Source of the DNA: Orychophragmus violaceus
Taxonomy: Eukaryota > Streptophyta > Magnoliopsida > Brassicales > Brassicaceae
DNA length: 64,000 nt
Direction of reading: 5' to 3'
Assembly: GCA_030180135.1 (NCBI GenBank)
Contig: CM058240.1
Coordinates: 67,885,581-67,949,580, forward strand
A program made the position numbers and the translations under genes. Shown here one piece after another: positions 1-10,849 of the stretch. The notes under the pieces are model-generated. The model had not been told where the DNA came from. It saw nothing but the letters and a program-made list of their open reading frames with translations, and did no database searches. Position 1 is the first letter of the stretch. Every line of letters begins with the position of its first letter.

Positions 1-1282
1 GGAGGTAGCCACCAAGAGAAAGAGGAGAAGAGAAAATCGAAGCGAAGCTCTGCGAAAATCTCGAGCCATCATCCGTCGCCCTCTGTCATCCATCGATCCG
101 TCAAAGAAGAGCCTCGTGGTATTGAAGACGCAAAGAAGGAGCCTTCCGAAAAAGATTTCTCGGATTTCCGTCATCAATCTGGCCGTCATCTTACAAAGTG
201 TTTTCCTGTTGAACCGTATGGATCCACAGAACGCACAATATACCATTGGAAATATCTCGGTCTCCTCTTTCCATAAAGGTAATAATCGCTCCGATCAGAT
301 ATACCGTTTGAGAGTTATGACCGTTTTCCCAAAACGTGTATGTGTTGTTGCGAATCTGTGATGGTTTATTGGATCTGTGTTTTGGATAGGCAAACGAGGT
401 TCTCTTGATCCGAAACTTTGCAGGGACATTGTGAACTCATAGATCTAAATCTCGGTTGAAGGATAACCGATTTCGGTCTTGGGAGCATAGGGAAGCGTGT
501 CATTGAAGTTGTAGCAGCAATCCTGTCCAAATAGGCATTCGTTCGTTGTTGTGACTAAGGTGAGGACCGGTCGTTATCTCTATCCTATTCTATTTCAATT
601 CCAGGACTTGAGTCCCTGTTTAATAGCGTCTTTCCTAGATAGTATAGTTTTGGTAATGCGCTCTATGTGATTGATTGCTAAACATATAACTGTTAGGATA
701 TCACTTAAACCGAAAACGTTGATTGTGATTGATGGCTTGTGTGCGTAGTTGCGACTGTTGTGGTTGAGTAGGGTTGTGGCCCGAGTGTTGTGGAGTAGGT
801 TTGTGGCCCGAGTCGGTTGTGGCCGAGTGAATGCCGGTTGGTGCCGGTGGAGTAGGGTTGTGGCCCGAGTCGGTTCATGGGTGCGTGCGTTGTGGTTGGG
901 GCCCAGTCTCGCACCTATGGACAAGTTGTTAGTGTGCAGGTTGATTGTGTGCCTTCGGGCGTTGTGTGCAAGGTGTTATTAGCCTTGGACTTGTTTCTTG
1001 TTGTTGTGATAGCGTAGGATGAGATCGCGGGTTCCTTGAATCCGCCCTCACAGGGTAATTGTGTTTTGAAACAATTACTCATGCCTCTTCCCTTTTCCAT
1101 CCTTTTCCCCTCGCAGGTCCGGATGCAGGATTGACTGATCGAGTGACGTTATTGGTGGATTTGAATACGAAGGAAGCGTCGGGTTCCTGGGACAAGTTGA
1201 GTTGGCATCCCGGTTGGACCGAAATGGGTTCAACGGGTGTCCTAATGCCGCGTCTCCGGTTCGCCGGGAGACGGGTGTTACA
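1..1282 (+). repeat. 5' LTR of the gypsy-like element (first ~112 bp missing)
   Basis: This matches 10962-12242 almost base for base, with scattered substitutions and a one-base indel. Its end, GGGTGTTACA, is followed by the primer binding site, which makes it the 5' LTR. A G/T-rich stretch at about 750-890 repeats the unit GTAGGGTTGTGGCCCGAGT several times with variation. Small open frames in this LTR are chance frames in both copies and are not annotated. Confidence 0.9.
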
Positions 1283-1285
1283 ATT

Positions 1286-1298
1286 TGGTATCAGAGCC
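1286..1298 (+). other. Primer binding site, initiator-Met tRNA type
   Basis: TGGTATCAGAGCC lies three bases after the end of the 5' LTR. It is the usual plant retrotransposon site complementary to the 3' end of initiator methionine tRNA, where minus-strand synthesis starts. Confidence 0.9.
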
Positions 1299-1802
1299 TA
1301 GGTTAAGATCTCTCAGTCCTATCCTGGGAGATCAGCTTTCGTTGTTTTCCCAAAAACCTTGCTTTCAAATCTTTTTCCAAAGCGTTTGCGAAAGTTTATA
1401 AACCGGTTACTTTGCTAAAGCTTTTTCAAACACCAAATATATCATAGATTGTTCTCTACGCCGGTCCTAGTCTAGATAGAATTTCTCCGTGCAGGTTGGG
1501 GTCAGTGTCTTCAAACCTCAGTTCTGCTACTGCCGTTAGATGTGTACCGAGATGTATGTCGTGATGTGTGCCGTTGAGGTGTGTGTTGGGGTATATGTTG
1601 TGGTGTGCACCTACAGGGCAATTGGTACTAACGGGGTGTGTGTTGGGGGTCATCGTCTGTTCAGAGCGTTGTTCAACCAAGCGTGCGAGGGCGATCAAGA
1701 TGTGGAAACACTCACCGGAAAACCTATTGCATGAGTGTAGAGAAGAGTTGCCAGAATTAAAGGAAGTGTTAGAAGAGTTGCAAGAGGCGTTGGGGGAAGC
1801 TG

Positions 1803-1898
1803 CAAGGAGTGCTACATGAGCTGCAAGAGGTCGATGGAAAGACCGGATTTCAAGGAGTGCTACATGAGCTGCAAGAGGTCGATGGAAAGACCGGATTG
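1803..1898 (+). repeat. 48-bp tandem duplication
   Basis: The units at 1803-1850 and 1851-1898 are nearly identical (start CAAGGAGTGCTACATGAGCT). The segment stays open in one frame and would encode a repeated SCKRSMERPD peptide, but the surrounding frame is short and looks fortuitous. Confidence 0.85.
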
Positions 1899-2597
1899 CA
1901 AGGAGACCATTTGGAAGTGGCGGTGTTTCGACTGGATTAAGCGTCAGGAGTTGCCTGAGTTGCTTGGATCACAAGGAGCAGCAGGAAACTGTCCAAACCT
2001 GTTCTAAGTATGGAATCTTGGAATCGGTTTGTGACATCAACTTCCATGAGTTATGGATGGCTCGTTGAAGAATGATCAAGCAGGAAGCTGGAGAAGATCT
2101 TCGTGGTACGACATGCTCAAGATTCAACGGTAGAACCGGAAAGGAAACGGTCTGCCCTGGAGTTCTTTGTGGATTACTGGAGCAGCTAATGGAGTTCCTC
2201 AAGAAGGAAAGAAGATCGCAGAACCGTTTTGAAAAGTGGCGTTGTGGCATTTGGAATTGCCTGGCAAACTAGACTTCTGCAATTGCAAGCTCAAGTGGAC
2301 AAAGCGGGTCATTGGAAATGGAAATCCAATGGGAGAGTGTTAGGAAAACACTATGGAGGATTGGCAAGCAGCTGCAAGAAATAGCAAAGGAGCGCAAGTT
2401 TAATGGGGAAGGAAACCCAAAGGATGGTGTTTGGAAAGCACTACATCTGGAACACAAGGTAGGAAACCTTGAGCTGGAGGTCAGATTGGAACCGGTTTGG
2501 AAATCAGAGTGCGCAGTGGAAGCGTGGCATGGGAGCTTATCAGGAGTTAAGTGGGTCGTTCCCCACCATTCAGGTAGCCATAACGGACATGGTTAAC

Positions 2598-3234
2598 TGT
2601 TGGAATTATGTCCAGTAATCTCTGTACTGTCTCTAGAACGTAAGAGTATGTCAATGATCAGACATAAGTCATATAATACTGGGGTCATGATGGCTTGCTA
2701 GAGTCCGCTCATGATCTATAAGTCTTGGACTTATTGTCTTTATTATATGATCCCATATGGGTCACACGCCTAAGCTAACGGGAAAATACGAAAAGAACGG
2801 TTTAGCAGAAGTACGGTAAAAGTGCTAGGCATTTACTGTACTTAGAGAGTATAAAGGGCCTGATTAAATCCATGGGATTTAATCAGAACTGAGAATTGGG
2901 CCCAAAAAGCCCATGAGAACTAAAGGGAGTTTTAATGAATAAAACTTGACCTAAAGCTCTCTAATTCTTCTCAGTCTCTGCGCCTCCCTCAGCCTCTCTC
3001 TGCGCCTCCTCTCTGTCTGGTCTAGCAGCCAATTCCCGAGCGTGCGTGTGTGAGCCTTTGGAGGATCCATCTCTTGGTGGTTCTGCTGATCTCTGACTAT
3101 TACCTCCTCATTCCGCTGCACAAAAAGGTAACAGGTGAGATCCATTAAGTTTCTAAATAAGAGAACCTAGATCTGCATGTTTAGTAGGATGAATCAATTG
3201 AGAATTGAATCAGGAAACACTAAACGATCCAACA
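2598..3234 (+). repeat. Copia-1 5' LTR
   Basis: A 637-bp terminal repeat starting TGTTGGAATTATG and ending GATCCAACA. A TATA box (TATAAAG, 2850-2856) marks the likely promoter and start of R. Near the 3' end CAAAAAG|GTAACA (GT at 3128-3129) is a good plant splice donor. LTRs of Copia-2, -4 and -6 have a donor at the same place. Confidence 0.95.
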
Positions 3235-3235
3235 G

Positions 3236-3248
3236 TGGTATCAGAGCC
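3236..3248 (+). other. Copia-1 primer binding site
   Basis: TGGTATCAGAGCC begins one base after the 5' LTR and matches the initiator Met-tRNA 3' end. Confidence 0.92.
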
Positions 3249-4876
3249 ATTGGTTCTGTGTTTTTTCTTGTTTAGAATCTTGTTTAGGATTGTTTAAGAA
3301 GTGTTTTTGAATCAACCTACTGATAAGGAAAAACACTTAAGAAACAAAGAAATAAAGCCTAAACAAACAAGAAATCGCATGATCCAATCTATATGAATTG
3401 GTATGCGTCGGAGTGTTGATCGCCAAAGGATCACGCGTCCGGATCGTTAGACACACAACCGATCGCGGATCGGGTTGTATCGTCGACACGATCGACGACA
3501 CGGACGAGCGCATGATCGCGTGGTCGGATCGGATCGGATCGTCCGATCGTACGATCGATCGCGATGGATCGTCCCGCATCGTCCCGTCGCGCCCAACCTC
3601 GCGTCCCGATCGTCCCGATCGACCCGTCCAGCTCCCGTCCCGATCGCGTGAGGCTCTCGGCCGTCCGAATCGTGGATCGCATGGCTTGCGGCTGGGCAAT
3701 GGTGATCGTGGAGCTAGGTCACAACCATGATTGGTTCGTGACCAATTCGGTTCGGTTCGGTTTAAAATTTTATTAAAATTAAACGTCGCGGTTTAATAAA
3801 CAGATTTAATAATTTTTATTAAGTTCTGGTTAAACCGGGATAAGAAATCCAAAGTCGAAAATTGGATTTTGTGCCTAAACCAGTGATTTTCTAATTTGAT
3901 TTGGTTGGACCAAATAAATTGAGAAAATCCGGTTTAGTAAATAACCGGTTGACAATTGTGGTCATCGTAGTAATTAATTTTGGTTAAGACCAATTTTAAT
4001 GAACCAGATCGGTTATGTCATTTAATTGGGCAATTGGGTTATGTCTTGGACATGAACCAATTCTTGGGCCTCGGGCCAAGAAGTTAAAACAATTGGGCCA
4101 ATTATTTGAGTCTTTTCATCAAATTAATTTAAAATTTATTTTTATAAAATAATTATAAAAATCGATTTTTAAAATTAATAAGTTTCCAAAATTTTGAAAT
4201 TAGAAAGTTTCTTAAATTAGAATTTTCTAGATTTGCATGTTTTGGATTTTAGGAAATTTCTATAATTAAAAGTTTCTATTTTTAGAAAGTTTCCAAATTT
4301 AGTAGGTTTCCCAAAAAGGAAAGTTTCCCAAAATAGTAATCTTCTATTTTGGGATGAATTTTTAATAAGCCTACAAACCTCAAATAATATCAAGCGTTGG
4401 ATGTCTTGTCCAGTCTATGTCAGCTGTCGAAGCCCATTCAATTGTATTCATGGCCTTACAGTGTGAGGGTGTCTACTTTTGCGTGGATAAGACGGTTTGT
4501 GATTCATAAATGTCATTGGGAGTCCCAGACATTAATGATTACATGACTGTATAGTCTGGTTTTCTTGACAAGGCCATCGGGAGTCCCGGGCCTTGAGACA
4601 TCAGAGTGGATTGGGCCTCGGGCCCAGATTCACAACCAAGAGTTATATCACGGATATAATTAGCCGACATAGGGCTTACCGATATAAGCTAAGGTTGGGT
4701 GATGGCCAGTGGCCCACTTTGATCTTAGTTATATGTGGATCTTGGAATCATTATATTCTATTGAGGGTAACTTAAGTTATTGAATATAATGCGTGATTAA
4801 TCATATTAAGTATAATATAAGATTAATCATATTGAACATATTAACTAATAACCTTTTTATCTTATATATTTCAGCT
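3249..4876 (+). other. Copia-1 long 5' leader, candidate intron ending at 4874
   Basis: This is about 1.6 kb without a meaningful open frame. It has three zones: a GATC-rich G/C zone (3427-3710), an A/T-rich zone with repeated AACCGG and AGTTTCC motifs (3710-4370), and a zone at 4380-4876 conserved with the Copia-2 leader (shared strings such as GGGAGTCCCGGGCCTTGAGA). It ends TTATATATTTCAG|CT before the gag ATG, a typical 3' splice site. Many ATG codons precede gag, so translation from the full-length RNA by scanning would be poor. Confidence 0.65.
3427..3710. repeat. GATC/CGATCG-rich cluster in the Copia-1 leader
   Basis: I count 18 GATC sites in about 285 bp, many inside CGATCG or GGATCGG, in a stretch very rich in CpG. 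Open frames exist on both strands only because the repeat lacks stops. A similar cluster starts the leader of Copia-6 (63890-64000). Confidence 0.85.
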
Positions 4877-7800
4877 ATGACTACTACAAGCACACAAAAC
4901 ACATTCTCAATCCGGTCTGTTCTCGAGAAGGAGAAGCTGACTGGAACGAACTTCCTGACGTGGTCAAGGAACTTGAGGCTGGTCCTCAAGCAGGAGAAGA
5001 AGGATTATGTCCTTCGTGATCCCCTCCCCGAGAGGCCTCCTAACAATGCTGCCAGGATTCTGCATAATGCTTGGGAAAATCATTCGTCAGATGAAAATGA
5101 TGTCTATTGCCTGATGTTGGCGACAATGACTGCTGAGCTGCAAATGCAGTTCGAGAGTGTGTTGTCACCCATCGAGATAATGGCAAGCCTGAAATCGCTT
5201 TTTCAGGAGCAAGCAAGGACTGAGAGGTTTCAGACAGTTAAGAACCTCTTAGACTGTAAGTTGGCTGCAAATGCGGCAGTGAGTCCTCATGTCTTGAAGA
5301 TGATGGGTTATCTCGATCATCTTCAGAAACTCGACTGCCCTATCAGCCAGGAACTTGCCTGCGACATCGTTCTGCAGTCTTTACCTGCAAGCTATGATCA
5401 GTTCATTCTGAACTTTAATATGCATGGCCTGAGTAAGACATTGCCTGAGCTTCACGGAATGCTCAAGACTGCAGAGCCCAACTTGAGGAAAACCGCCAAG
5501 GACCCCAATGTGCTTATGGTACAGAAGGGCAAGGGCTTTAAGAAATCCTCTGCTAAGGATAAGGGAAAGGCTAAGGCTATCCAAGTCTCGGACAAGGACA
5601 CGCCAAAGCCCAAGCCCAAGTCTAAGGCTGGGCCTACTGACATCTGCAGGTTCTGTAAAGAACCAGGGCATTGGAGGAGAGAATGTAAGAAATTCCAAGA
5701 AGGTCTAAAGGAATTGAAGAAGAAGACTCTCGAGACTTCTTCATCAGGTATTTTTGTTATAGAAGTTAATACAACTACTTCTGATAATACCTCATGGGTT
5801 ATGGATACTGGTTGTGGGGCTCATATTTGTACTAATATGCAGGCACTCAGCAACAGTAGAAGGCTGAAGCAAGGACAAGTGGAGCTACGAGTTGGGAATG
5901 GAGCGAAAGTTCCTGCACTAGCTGTAGGCACATACTTGTTGTCTTTACCTTCGGGATTGATTTTAGAACTCAATAATTGTTATTTTGTACCTGCGATAAG
6001 CAGAAATATTATTTCAATTTCTTTGTTGGATTTGGAAGGTTATGATTTTTCAGTTAAGAATAAATTATGTTACTTCAATCGCAACAATTTGTTCTATGGT
6101 TGTGCCCCTCTTACGAATGGGCTTTACATACTTGATCAATCCGCGCCAATTTATAACATTGATACCAAACGGTTCAAACCTAATGAGGAGAACCGAACGT
6201 TTCTATGGCATTGTCGTTTAGGGCACATCAGCGAGAAACGCATCAAGAGGCTCCATTCGAATGGACTTCTTGGCTCATTTGACTTCGAGTCATGTGAGAA
6301 ATGCGAATCCTGCATGATGGGCAAAATGACACGGGCCCCCTTTAATAAACCTAACGAGAGGGCCAGTGACTTATTGGGCCTGATACACACAGATGTGTGT
6401 GGCCCAATGTCCACAAATGCAAGAGGAAACTATCAGTACTTCATTACCTTCACTGATGATTTCAGTAGGTATGGATATGTTTATTTAATGAAACATAAGT
6501 CTGAATCTTTTGAGAAGTTCAGAGAATTCCAAAATGAAGTACAGAACCAACTTAGCAAAAGCATTAAGGCTCTTCGGTCCGACCGAGGAGGAGAATACTT
6601 AAGCTAAGAATTCAGTGATCATCTAAAAGAGTGTGGGATCGTATCTTAACTCACTCCTCCCGGAACACCTCAATGGAATGGTGTGTCTGAGAGGAGAAAT
6701 CGGACCTTATTGGATATGGTTCGATCTATGATGAGTCACACAGACCTTCCAATATCCCTTTGGGGATATGCTCTGCTAACAGCAGTGTTCACTCTAAATA
6801 GAGCGCCATCGAAAGCAGTAGCAAAGACACCATATGAATTATGGACTGGAGTAGCTCCAGTGCTGTCTTATCTTAGAATTTGGGGTTGTGAAGCCTATGT
6901 TAAGAGATTAATCTCAGACAAGCTTACACCAAAGTCTGATAAATGCTACTTCATTGGTTATCCGAAGGAAACCAAGGCTTATTACTTCTATCTACGTTCC
7001 GAGAACAAGATCTTTGTTGCCCGGGATAGTAACTTTCTTGAGAGGGAGTTTCTCTCTAAGAAAGACAGTGGGAGTAAGGTACTGCTTGAAGAAATTCAAG
7101 ATGAGCAGGATACTGCTCAACCTGAAGAGGAAGAGCAGCAGGAGGACCTACAAGAAATTGTAGTGCCTGAACCTGTAGTACCTGAAGTTCGAAGATCCGG
7201 GAGGATCCGTCACGAACCCGAGAGATATCAAGGATTCCTCGTGACTAACTGTCATGATCTTTTGATCATTGATGGTGATGAACCATCGAACTTCAATCAA
7301 GCCATGATGGGCCCAGATTCCTCGAAGTGGCGCAAGGCCACTGATTCCGAAATGGACTCCATGTCGGTCAACCAAGTGTTTTCGTTGGTTGACTTACCCG
7401 CTGGTGTAAAAGCCATCGAGTGCAAATGGATCTTCAAGAAGAAGATTGACGTGGATGGAAATGTCCAGATTTATAAAGCCAGGTTGGTGGCAAAAGGTTT
7501 CAGACAAGTTCACGGTGTGGATTACGATGAAACCTATTCCCCAGTGGCTATGATGAAATCTATTCGGATTCTACTAGCAACTGCAGCTTTTCATGATTAT
7601 GAAATTTGGCAGATGGACGTGAAAACCGCCTTCCTGAATGGAATTCTGGAAGAGGATGTGTATATGACACAACCTGACGGTTACATAGATCCAAAGAATG
7701 CTGGGAAAGTATGCAAGCTTCATAAATCCATTTATGGATTGAAGCAAGCATCGAGGAGCTGGAATCTTCGTTTTGATGAAGCGATCAAGCAATTTGACTT

Positions 7801-8854
7801 CATCAGAAACGAAGAAGAACAATGCGTGTATAAGAAAACTAGTGGGAGCAAGATAGTATTTCTTATTCTGTATGTCGATGACATACTGCTTCTCGGAAAC
7901 GACGTTCCAATGCTGAAGTCGGTAAAGGACTGGCTTGGAAGTTGTTTTTCCATGAAAGACATGGGTGAAGCCGCATACGTTCTTGGAATCAGGATCTACC
8001 GGGATAGATCTAGAAGGCTGATAGGCTTGTGTCAAGATTTATACATTGACAAAGTCCTACAAAGATTCAGCATGAAAGATTCCAAGAAGGGCTTCACGCC
8101 AATGGTACATGGCACAACGCTAAGCAAGAAGCAGAGCCCTACGACGGCTGCTGAGCTTGAGCGCATGAAGAATATTCCTTATGCATCTGCAATAGGATCT
8201 ATCATGTATGCCATGATCTGTACTCGCCCTGATGTTGCTTATGCATTGAGCATGACGAGTAGATACCAGTCAAATCCAGGTGAAAACCATTGGATTGCCG
8301 TAAAGAATATCTTGAAGTATCTAAGACATACTAAGGATAAGTTCTTGGTGTACGGTGGAAGTGATGTGCTTAAAGTCAGTGGATTCACGGACGCAAGTTT
8401 CCAGACAGACCAAGATGATTTCCGGTCACAGTCCGGTTATATCTTTTGTCTGAATGGCGGTGCAATCAGTTGGAGAAGCTCCAAGCAAGACACCGTTGCT
8501 GATTCCACTACAGAAGCTGAATATATCGCCGCTTCAGAAGCTGCAAAGGAAGTTGTTTGGATACGAAAGTTCATTATTGAACTAGGTGTGATACCAAATG
8601 CGGCTGAGCCTCTGGCACTGTTTTGTGATAACAATGGTGCTATTGCTCAGGCAAAGGAACCAAGATCACACCAGAAATCCAAGCATGTTCTAAGAAGATT
8701 TCACTTGATACGTGACATCATTAATAGAAAGGAAGTCAAGATCAGCCGAGTTCAGACAGATGATAACGTCGCTGATCCGTTGACAAAGCCACTCCCAAGG
8801 CCTAAGCTCGAGTTCCTGACTGAAGCTGTAGGCATTAGAGACATTGAAATGTAA
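4877..8854 (+). pseudogene. Copia-1 gag-pol polyprotein with two in-frame stops
   Basis: The frame runs 1325 codons from the ATG at 4877, chosen because MTTTSTQNTFSIRS aligns with the Copia-2 gag start; the frame is open further upstream to 4793. Order: gag (residues 1-250), CCHC zinc knuckle CRFCKEPGHWRREC (about 257-270), protease with DTG (D310), GAG-pre-integrase HCRLGH, integrase with D506, D569 and E605 (35-residue spacing), reverse transcriptase with YVDD at 999, and RNase H with D1172 and the STTEAEY motif. TAA codons at 6605-6607 and 6647-6649 interrupt the frame inside the integrase catalytic core, between its second Asp and Glu. The rest of the frame is continuous. Gag and protease could still be made; integrase and reverse transcriptase could not without readthrough. 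Confidence 0.95.
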
Positions 8855-9705
8855 TCTAAATTTGAGTGGGAGTTTTGGGGCTTTATTTAGTTATTTGATA
8901 TGTTCTTGTAAAACATTTTCTTATGTTTAATGAAATTATTATTTCAAGATTATTTTAACTGTGATGAAATAATCGTTCCAAAATGATATGAACCATTTTA
9001 TAGGTCATCGAAGTAAGTGACTTGATCTTGAGTTATCAAAGTCATTTAGCTTGATCATGAGACCCTATATTTGATAGATGGCTTATATCATCATGTCCCT
9101 AGTCGAAGGTTGTTGAAATTGGAACACCAACAACCGTGTGAGACTAGATTGGTATGTGACTTATGACAAAGTCTCAGTGTGTCATAGATGCGCGGCATCA
9201 AAGTCAGTACATAGGTGTATGTAGGGTACATACGACCGGACAAGACCCGATTATAAGAACTCTTCAGGATATTTATATCTGTGTCATAAGAGATTCTTAC
9301 TACGACTATAGAGTATAGTCCTTAGACCTGAGTTCGCATGCATGTGACTGCACATGAACTAATGCGCTTTGATCATTGTCTAATGCTGTCGTTAAGCGAT
9401 AGTTATAAGGACCTTGTTTGGGTGTATTATGAAATGAGTAGTTTACAGTGATGGAACAAGACGGGATTTGTCCCTCCAATATAAATGGAGTGAATATCTC
9501 TAGGCCAATCGGAGATTTGAATACTGGAAAATGCATGGCCATGCTCAAACGGACTTTCCCGAGTCGTTTGGATTGTCAGTATCAAATCAGAGTCCGATAA
9601 ACAAGATTAAGCTTTATAAGGATGACACTAATCTTGCCTTATGACTAATCGAGATATTGAGACAAAAGGATTATGAATACAGAGATTCCAGTTCAAGTGG
9701 GAGAT
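8855..9705 (+). other. Copia-1 3' non-coding region and polypurine tract
   Basis: This 850-bp untranslated region lies between the pol stop and the 3' LTR, and much of it is shared with Copia-2. It includes a pair of short complementary arms (GGTTGTTG...CAACAACC, about 9108-9135), the palindrome GACTATAGAGTATAGTC (9304-9320), and the polypurine tract CAAGTGGGAGAT (9694-9705) that primes plus-strand synthesis. No gene. Confidence 0.8.
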
Positions 9706-10343
9706 TGTTGGAATAATGTCCAGTAATCTCTGTACTGTCTCTAGAACGTAAGAGTATGTCAATGATCAGACATAAGTCATATAATACTGGGGGTCATGAT
9801 GGCTTGCTAGAGTCCGCTCATGATCTATAAGTCTTGGACTTATTGCCTTTATTATATGATCCCATATGGGTCACACGCCTAAGCTAACGGGAAAATACGA
9901 AAAGAACGGTTTAGCAGAAGTACGGTAAAAGTGCTAGGCATTTACTGTACTTAGAGAGTATAAAGGGCCTGATTAAATCCATGGGATTTAATCAGAACTG
10001 AGAATTGGGCCCAAAAAGCCCATGAGAACTAAAGGGAGTTTTAATGAATAAAACTTGACCTAAAGCTCTCTAATTCTTCTCAGTCTCTGCGCCTCCCTCA
10101 GCCTCTCTCTGTGCCTCCTCTCTCTCTGGTCTAGCAGCCAATTCCCGAGCGTGCGTGTGTGAGCCTTTGGAGGATCCATCTCTTGGTGGTTCTGCTGATC
10201 TCTGACTATTACCTCCTCATTCCGCTGCACAAAAAGGTAACAGGTGAGATCCATTAAGTTTCTAAATAAAAGAACCTAGATCTGCATGTTTAGTAGGATG
10301 AATCAATTGAGAATTGAATCAGGAAACACTAAACGATCCAACA
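9706..10343 (+). repeat. Copia-1 3' LTR
   Basis: This 638-bp copy of 2598-3234 is followed directly by the target duplication TTAAC (10344-10348). Its TATA box is at 9959-9965. Confidence 0.95.
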
Positions 10344-10849
10344 TTAACCTCATCGTTCACCAAGGGAAAGCAAGGATGATGGTTTGTGCGACAGTCAACA
10401 CCATAGTGCACGGTAATGGAAAACCGTCGAAGAGAATCCATTTGGAAGTGGACGATGCACTATGGCTCGCTAATGGAAACCGTTGAGGAGAATTGGATTG
10501 AAAGCGGAGCATCTCATTCAAGGCTTAGAACCACTCGAAGGATGAGTATTGTTTCTAAACATTGGAGACCGACCCTAATGGACATGGGCGGTAGCATAAG
10601 GCGTTTGCGTTGCATTTGAGGAGCCGCTAATGGATTGGTACCATGGAGAAGGACATTTCAGAGCGTGGTTGCAAATAAGAGGGGGGGGGGGAAGCATTCT
10701 TCAGGATTCAAGGACAAGTTCTTTTGAAGCAAGTAAGCCATCAAGTAAGTTTTGGTCAACGAAGTCTGCGGAGTGTGGATGGTAAAACGTTGCAATGGAG
10801 AACTCCCGCCTCGAAATTCGGGACGAATTCTTTTCAAGGGGGGGAGAAT
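10344..10849 (+). other. Internal region of the gypsy-like element, 3' part, with polypurine tract
   Basis: This is the continuation of 1283-2597 after the Copia-1 insertion. No gag or pol motif is visible. It contains a run of twelve or so G at about 10681-10692 and ends with TTCAAGGGGGGGAGAAT (10833-10849), a polypurine tract next to the 3' LTR. Confidence 0.65.

Larger units (their letters stand above)
1283..2597 (+). other. Internal region of the gypsy-like element, 5' part; no recognisable gene
   Basis: This is G/A-rich sequence with short open frames of at most about 95 codons, none resembling gag or pol. It contains a 48-bp tandem duplication (1803-1898) and several degenerate repeats of the type GAAGAGTTGC and AAGACCGGATT. 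It ends at the Copia-1 target site TTAAC (2593-2597). I see no coding function and regard it as the non-coding core of a non-autonomous element. Confidence 0.6.
2598..10343 (+). mobile_element. Ty1/copia LTR retrotransposon Copia-1, nested in the gypsy-like element
   Basis: This is a complete element. It has LTRs at 2598-3234 and 9706-10343, TG...CA ends, the target duplication TTAAC at 2593-2597 and 10344-10348, a tRNA-Met primer site at 3236-3248, gag-pol at 4877-8854 and a polypurine tract CAAGTGGGAGAT at 9694-9705. The LTRs differ by about six substitutions and one indel by eye, so insertion is recent. The gag-to-RNase H order with integrase before reverse transcriptase is the copia order. 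The 1.6-kb leader before gag is unusually long. The pol frame has two nonsense codons, so this copy needs help to move. Confidence 0.97.

Noticed and set aside
595..982. Open frames on both strands in the gypsy-like LTR (also 11710-11943)
   Set aside because: Present only as chance frames over the GTTGTGGCCCGAGT repeats; the two LTR copies do not keep the same frames or lengths.
1286..1298. tRNA gene at TGGTATCAGAGC sites (1286, 3236, 14971, 30946, 48508, 58133, 63714)
   Set aside because: Only the 3' terminal complement of tRNA-Met is present at LTR edges; these are primer binding sites.
3337..3776. Overlapping open frames of 70-120 codons on both strands
   Set aside because: They arise from the GATCG repeat, which has no stop codons in several frames; located in a retrotransposon leader and not conserved with relatives.
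4793..4876. Upstream ATG (4793) as start of Copia-1 gag
   Set aside because: The extra 28 residues are A/T-derived (Ile/Asn-rich), cross the TTTCAG acceptor, and are not shared with Copia-2 or Copia-4, which start at the ATG just after it.
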